Assembly: GCA_045643885.1 (NCBI GenBank)
Contig: JAZRFY010000009.1
Coordinates: 1 to 25,130 of the forward strand
DNA from: RGIG4608 sp045643885
Lineage (GTDB): Bacteria; Bacillota; Clostridia; Oscillospirales; CAG-272
Direction: 5' to 3'
DNA: 25,130 nucleotides
This document shows positions 20,718 through 25,130 of this stretch, piece by piece. Numbering within the stretch: position 1 is the stretch's first letter; the number at the start of each line of letters is the position of its first letter. The notes beneath the pieces were generated by a model, which was not told the origin of the DNA, made no database searches, and saw nothing but the letters and a program-made list of their open reading frames with translations. The translations under genes were made by a program, and so were the position numbers.

Positions 20718-23700
20718 ATGATCAACATCAGAGAACACAAACAGGGTAAAACTACCAGAATGAGCTTCTCTAAAAACAGAAGCACTCTTGAGCTTCCGAA
20801 TCTTGTTGAGATTCAGACAGCGTCGTTCAAGTGGTTCCTTGAAGAAGGACTTGCAGAAGTTCTTCGTGACGTTTCCCCCATCACAGACTTCTCGGGAAAC
20901 TTGTCAATTGAGTTCGTATCATACTCATTTGACCAAAAGCCTAAATATACTGTTGAACAGTGCAAGGAGAGAGACGTAAACTACGCGGCTCCTCTTAAGG
21001 TCAACGTTCGTCTTACTAACAAGCAGACAGGCGAAGTTAAGCAGACAGACATCTTCATGGGTGAATTCCCCATCATGACCGAAACCGGTACGTTCGTTAT
21101 CAACGGTGCAGAGCGTGTTATCGTATCTCAGATAATCCGTTCCCCCGGTATGTACTATTCATCTGAAATTGATAAATCCGGTAAGAGAATGTATGCATCC
21201 ACAGTTATCCCCTATCGTGGTGCTTGGCTTGAATACGAAACAGACATCAACAACGTTGTTTGGGTTCGTATTGACAAAAACAGAAAGGTTCCGATCACTA
21301 TGCTCATCAGAGCTCTCGGCGTAGTGCCCAGTGAAGAGACCGACGAAAAGGGTAAGGTTGCAGATTACCGTTCTACAATAGAAACAAGAGATGACGTTTA
21401 CGCGATCTTTGGCAACGAAGAAATGCTTGCGTCCACATTTGATAAAGACGAGTGCGAAGAGCTTGCTGCAAGAAACCATACTTCTGCAGGTATTGAAGCG
21501 CTTAAGGAAATTTATAAGAGACTCCGTCCCGGTGAACCTCCGCTCGTAGAGTCAGCATACACACTCCTCAACAATTATTTCTTCGATCCCAGAAGATATG
21601 ACATTCAGCCTGTTGGTAGATATAAGTTCGACAAGAAGCTTAACATCGCTGACAGAATCGTTGACCACAGACTTGCAGAGGACGTTGTTGCTCCTCTTAC
21701 AGGTGAAGTGCTCTACGAAAAGGGAACAGTTATTACAAGAGAGGTTGCAGATGCTATCGGACATGCAGCTGTCAACGCCGTTTCTCTCGTGCTCGACAAC
21801 GGAAACGTTATCAGAGTATTCTCCAACAATACAATAGAACCTGAATATATAATCGGAACAGACCTCACTGACTGCGGAATCAAGGAAAAGGTTAAGACAG
21901 AAGTTCTCCTTTCTCTTATGGAAGAAGTTGGCGGCGATATCGATGCTCTTAAGGAGCTTGTTAAGGCAAACGTTCACAAGCTTTGCCCCAAGCACATCAC
22001 AAAGGACGATATCTTTGCTTCTATCAACTACTTCTTCGGTCTTACTCACGAGGTAGGTAAGTACGACGATATCGACCACCTTGGCAACCGTCGTATCCGC
22101 TCTGTAGGTGAACAGCTTCAGAATCAGATGAGAATCGGTTTCTCCAGAATGGACAAGATCATTAAGGAGAGAATGACAACTCAGGATAATGAAAAGCTTA
22201 CTCCTCAGGCGCTTATCAACATCAGACCCATCGTAACTGTTATCAGAGAGTTCTTCGGATCCTCTCAGCTTTCTCAGTTCATGGACCAGAACAACCCCTT
22301 GGCAGAGCTTACTCATAAGAGAAGACTTTCTGCTCTTGGTCCCGGCGGTCTTTCAAGAGACAGAGCTTCCTTCGATGTCCGTGACGTTCACTATACTCAC
22401 TACGGTAGAATGTGTCCTATCGAGACACCCGAAGGTCCTAACATCGGTCTTATCTCCTACCTTACAACATATGCAAGAATCAGTGACTACGGCTTCATCA
22501 TGGCTCCTTATCGCAAGGTTAAGCACGTTGAAGAAAACGGTGTAATGTACCACTACGTTACTGATGAGGTTGCTTACATGACAGCTGATGAAGAGGACAA
22601 CTACGTAGTAGCTCAGGCAAACGAGCTTCTCGACGAACAGGGCTGCTTCATCAAGACACGCGTAACTGCTCGTGATAAAGCAGAAATCGTTGAGGTTGAC
22701 GTTGCATCCGTTGACTATATGGACGTTGCTCCTAAGATGATGGTTTCCGTAGCTACAGCATGTATCCCCTTCCTTGAAAACGACGACAACTCTCGTGCGC
22801 TCATGGGTTCAAACATGCAGAAGCAGGCAGTTCCGCTTATGGTTACCGACTCTCCCATCGTTGGTACAGGTATGGAATACAACGCAGCTGTTGACTCCGG
22901 TGTAGTAATCACATCCAAGGTTGCAGGTGTTGTTGACTACGTTGACGCAGATAAGGTGGTTATCATTTGCGACGACGGACAAAAGGAGACTTACCATCTC
23001 ATCAAGTTCAAGAGAACAAACCAGGGTACTTGCTTCAATCAGCGTCCTATCGTTGAAAGAGGTGAAAGAGTTGAGGTTGGTCAGGTGATCGCTGACGGTC
23101 CTGCAACAGACATGGGTGAGCTTTCTCTCGGTAAGAATGCACTTATCGGCTTTATGACTTGGGAAGGTTACAACTACGAGGACGCTGTACTCCTCAATGA
23201 AAAGCTTGTAAGAGATGACGTATATACATCTCTTCACATAGAAGAATATACACACGAAGCTCGTGATACAAAGCTCGGTCCGGAAGAGATCACAAGAGAA
23301 ATCCCCAACGTTGGTGATGACGCACTTAAGGATCTTAATGCTGAAGGTATCGTTAAGAAGGGTACTGAGGTTCGTGCAGGTGATATCCTTGTAGGTAAGA
23401 TCACTCCTAAGGGTGAAACAGAGCTTACAAGTGAAGAAAGACTTCTTCGTGCTATCTTCGGTGAGAAGGCAAGAGAAGTTAGAGATACGTCTCTCCGTGT
23501 TCCTCACGGTGAGTCCGGTATCGTTGTTGACGTTAAGGTGTTCTCTCACGAAAACGGTGACGAGCTTCCCGCAGGCGTTAACAAGAGCGTAAGAATCTAT
23601 CTTGCGCAGAAGAGAAAGATTTCCGTAGGTGACAAGATGGCTGGTCGTCACGGTAACAAGGGTGTCGTTTCACGCATCCTTCCTCCCGAAGACATGCCCT

Positions 23701-24689
23701 TCCTTCCCGACGGTACTCCTCTTGACATTGTTCTTAACCCCTTGGGCGTTCCTTCACGTATGAACATCGGTCAGGTGCTTGAAGTGCATCTTGGTATCGC
23801 TGCAAGAAAGCTTGGCTGGAAGATCATGACTCCCGTATTCGACGGCGCTAACGAGCGCGACATCGTTGAATGCCTTGAGGCAGCAGGTCTTTACCGTGAA
23901 ATCCGCGCAGGTGAAAACGTAAACGGTAAGGAGCTTATCTCCGTATACGTTGACGAAAACGGTGAAACAAAGATTGAAAAGCTTACAGCAGAGCAGAAGG
24001 AAGATCAGGAATACCTTGCTCAGCTTAAGGCAGAAAATAAACTCAGAGTAGTTGACGGTAAGACAACACTTTACGACGGTAGAACAGGTGAACCCTTCGA
24101 CAACCCCGTAACAGTAGGTATCATGTATTACCTCAAGTTGCATCACCTTGTTGACGATAAGATCCACGCTCGTTCCAATGGTCCTTACTCTCTCGTTACA
24201 CAGCAGCCTCTCGGTGGTAAAGCACAGTTTGGTGGTCAGCGTTTCGGTGAGATGGAGGTTTGGGCGCTCGAGGCTTACGGTGCAGCTTATACTCTTCAGG
24301 AAATCCTTACTGTTAAGTCCGACGATATCAACGGACGTAGAAAGGCTTATGAGGCAATCATCAAGGGTCAGAATATTCCTACTCCCGGTGTACCCGAGTC
24401 CTTTAAGGTTCTTGTTAAGGAGCTTCAGTCACTTGCTCTTGATATTCGTGTTCTTGATGAAGAGGGCAACGAAATCGAGCTCAACACACTTTGCGCTGAG
24501 GAAGAAACACCCGTTTACTCCACAAGAGCATTCAATCCCAAGTCCGATGACGAGGAATTTGAAGAATACATTGAAACTGATGACGTTGCAGATAACTTTA
24601 TTATCGAAGACGCTGAAGATGAAGAAGATGATGATATGTTTGGCGATGTTTATGAGGGTGAATTCTCTGACTTCGCTGATGAAGATTAA
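20718..24689 (+). CDS. rpoB: RNA polymerase beta subunit
   Basis: This 1323-aa protein starts at 20718 (MINIREHKQGK) behind GGAGTG (20703-20708); an upstream in-frame TTG at 20697 lies in the attenuator T tract. Beta forms much of the polymerase cleft and active site. Expected blocks are present: RSPGMYYSSEIDKSGKRMY, the rifampicin pocket FFGSSQLSQFMDQNNPL (from residue 512) and GPGGLSRDRA, GEKAREVRDTSLRVPHGESG, KRKISVGDKMAGRHGNKGV and GGKAQFGGQRFGEMEVWALEA. Residues linked to rifampicin resistance look wild type (Asp523, His533, Ser538). The protein is over 100 residues longer than B. subtilis RpoB, partly through material at about 320-460 and a very acidic C-terminal tail of about 50 residues. 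The start is preceded by a terminator-like leader; rpoC follows after 22 nt. Confidence 0.98.
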   Translation: MINIREHKQGKTTRMSFSKNRSTLELPNLVEIQTASFKWFLEEGLAEVLRDVSPITDFSGNLSIEFVSYSFDQKPKYTVEQCKERDVNYAAPLKVNVRLTNKQTGEVKQTDIFMGEFPIMTETGTFVINGAERVIVSQIIRSPGMYYSSEIDKSGKRMYASTVIPYRGAWLEYETDINNVVWVRIDKNRKVPITMLIRALGVVPSEETDEKGKVADYRSTIETRDDVYAIFGNEEMLASTFDKDECEELAARNHTSAGIEALKEIYKRLRPGEPPLVESAYTLLNNYFFDPRRYDIQPVGRYKFDKKLNIADRIVDHRLAEDVVAPLTGEVLYEKGTVITREVADAIGHAAVNAVSLVLDNGNVIRVFSNNTIEPEYIIGTDLTDCGIKEKVKTEVLLSLMEEVGGDIDALKELVKANVHKLCPKHITKDDIFASINYFFGLTHEVGKYDDIDHLGNRRIRSVGEQLQNQMRIGFSRMDKIIKERMTTQDNEKLTPQALINIRPIVTVIREFFGSSQLSQFMDQNNPLAELTHKRRLSALGPGGLSRDRASFDVRDVHYTHYGRMCPIETPEGPNIGLISYLTTYARISDYGFIMAPYRKVKHVEENGVMYHYVTDEVAYMTADEEDNYVVAQANELLDEQGCFIKTRVTARDKAEIVEVDVASVDYMDVAPKMMVSVATACIPFLENDDNSRALMGSNMQKQAVPLMVTDSPIVGTGMEYNAAVDSGVVITSKVAGVVDYVDADKVVIICDDGQKETYHLIKFKRTNQGTCFNQRPIVERGERVEVGQVIADGPATDMGELSLGKNALIGFMTWEGYNYEDAVLLNEKLVRDDVYTSLHIEEYTHEARDTKLGPEEITREIPNVGDDALKDLNAEGIVKKGTEVRAGDILVGKITPKGETELTSEERLLRAIFGEKAREVRDTSLRVPHGESGIVVDVKVFSHENGDELPAGVNKSVRIYLAQKRKISVGDKMAGRHGNKGVVSRILPPEDMPFLPDGTPLDIVLNPLGVPSRMNIGQVLEVHLGIAARKLGWKIMTPVFDGANERDIVECLEAAGLYREIRAGENVNGKELISVYVDENGETKIEKLTAEQKEDQEYLAQLKAENKLRVVDGKTTLYDGRTGEPFDNPVTVGIMYYLKLHHLVDDKIHARSNGPYSLVTQQPLGGKAQFGGQRFGEMEVWALEAYGAAYTLQEILTVKSDDINGRRKAYEAIIKGQNIPTPGVPESFKVLVKELQSLALDIRVLDEEGNEIELNTLCAEEETPVYSTRAFNPKSDDEEFEEYIETDDVADNFIIEDAEDEEDDDMFGDVYEGEFSDFADED

Positions 24690-24711
24690 TTAAGGGAAAG
24701 GAGATAAACAA

Positions 24712-25130
24712 ATGGAACATAACGAATTTAATTCCATAAAGATAGGTCTTGCATCTCCCGACATGATAAGAGAATGGTCTTATGGCAAGGTTACAAAGCC
24801 CGAGACAATCAACTACAGAACACTTAAGGCAGAAATTGGCGGTCTTTTCTGCGAGCGTATCTTTGGTCCTACTAAAGATGGTGCTTGTATGTGCGGAAAA
24901 TATAAGAATATGCACAACAAGGGCGTTCACAAATGCGAAAAGTGTGGCGTAGATGTTACAACTAAAAAAGTTAGACGTGAAAGAATGGGACATATCGAAC
25001 TTGCGACTCCCATCTCTCACATCTGGTATTTTAAATCCATCCCTGCAAGAATCCCCATGGTTCTTGACATTTCTCCTAAGCATCTTGAACAGGTTCTCTA
25101 CTTTGCAGAGAACGTTGTTCTTGATCCAGG
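24712..25130 (+). CDS. rpoC: RNA polymerase beta' subunit, N-terminal part (3' end outside window)
   Basis: The first 139 codons are present and run off the window. The start at 24712 has AAAGGAGA (24698-24705) close upstream. The product opens with IKIGLASPDMIREWSYG and TINYRTLKAEIGGLFCERIFGP, the standard beta' N-terminus. The zinc-binding domain follows with Cys59, Cys61, Cys75 and Cys78 (ACMCGKY, KCEKCGV), then the RRERMGHIELATPISHIWYFK block. Beta' joins beta to form the catalytic centre and clamp. It is co-transcribed with rpoB across a 22-nt gap. Confidence 0.97.
   Translation, partial: MEHNEFNSIKIGLASPDMIREWSYGKVTKPETINYRTLKAEIGGLFCERIFGPTKDGACMCGKYKNMHNKGVHKCEKCGVDVTTKKVRRERMGHIELATPISHIWYFKSIPARIPMVLDISPKHLEQVLYFAENVVLDP

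Noticed and set aside
21552..22316. 254-codon open frame antisense to rpoB
   Set aside because: It is a shadow of the rpoB reading frame with no start signal or recognisable protein.
1..25130. CRISPR arrays, insertion sequences and rRNA genes
   Set aside because: No regularly spaced direct repeats, no transposase gene with flanking inverted repeats and no rRNA sequence were seen.

Overview
The window looks like chromosome from an uncultured or little-studied member of the Clostridia (Bacillota). The evidence is a SCIFF precursor peptide with its radical SAM maturase, a Prp protease between L21 and L27, and an L27 with the Firmicutes N-terminal extension. Promoters are close to the sigma-A consensus (TTGACA-N17-TATAAT) and most operons end in intrinsic terminators. 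I cannot assign a family or genus.

Layout. (1) 1-1344 is the edge of an integrated element: the C-terminal catalytic part of a tyrosine integrase, two small winged-helix (excisionase-like) genes, and a complete tRNA-Arg(CCT) on the minus strand whose 3' end faces the integrase. Just beyond it, at about 1450-1575 on the minus strand, are a promoter, a shortened tRNA-Arg(CCT)-like sequence and a terminator, read here as a dead second tRNA-Arg gene. (2) 1631-2844 is the rplU-prp-rpmA operon. (3) 2920-4545 holds a small unknown gene and a THUMP-domain RNA methyltransferase; the methyltransferase has a perfect promoter inside the end of the unknown gene. (4) 4562-7583 is a RiPP locus: SCIFF peptide, a terminator hairpin, the SCIFF maturase, and a PLP-dependent decarboxylase-family gene 2 nt downstream. 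The peptide lacks the cysteine and threonine that I recall at positions 36 and 37 of typical SCIFF peptides. (5) 7585-12613 is on the minus strand. In transcription order it has rpsO, pnp, a VanY-like membrane protein that has lost key catalytic residues, and a DHHW-motif protein with its own promoter. (6) 12739-15543 is ftsK/spoIIIE. (7) 15579-16894 is a membrane glycosyltransferase on the minus strand. (8) 16994-18860 is recA-recX. (9) 18870-19978 is a lipoprotein with an 18-residue threonine tract and SH3-like repeats, on the minus strand. (10) 20022-20455 is rpsT with a TTG start, on the minus strand. (11) 20530 to the end is rpoB and the start of rpoC.

Several housekeeping genes carry visible candidate RNA regulatory structures. 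There is a long hairpin in the pnp leader, possible Shine-Dalgarno-sequestering pairings in the rplU, rpsO and rpsT leaders, and a terminator-like hairpin just before rpoB. The most unusual points are the variant SCIFF locus, the dead/live tRNA-Arg(CCT) pair at the element boundary, and the degenerate VanY-like protein.
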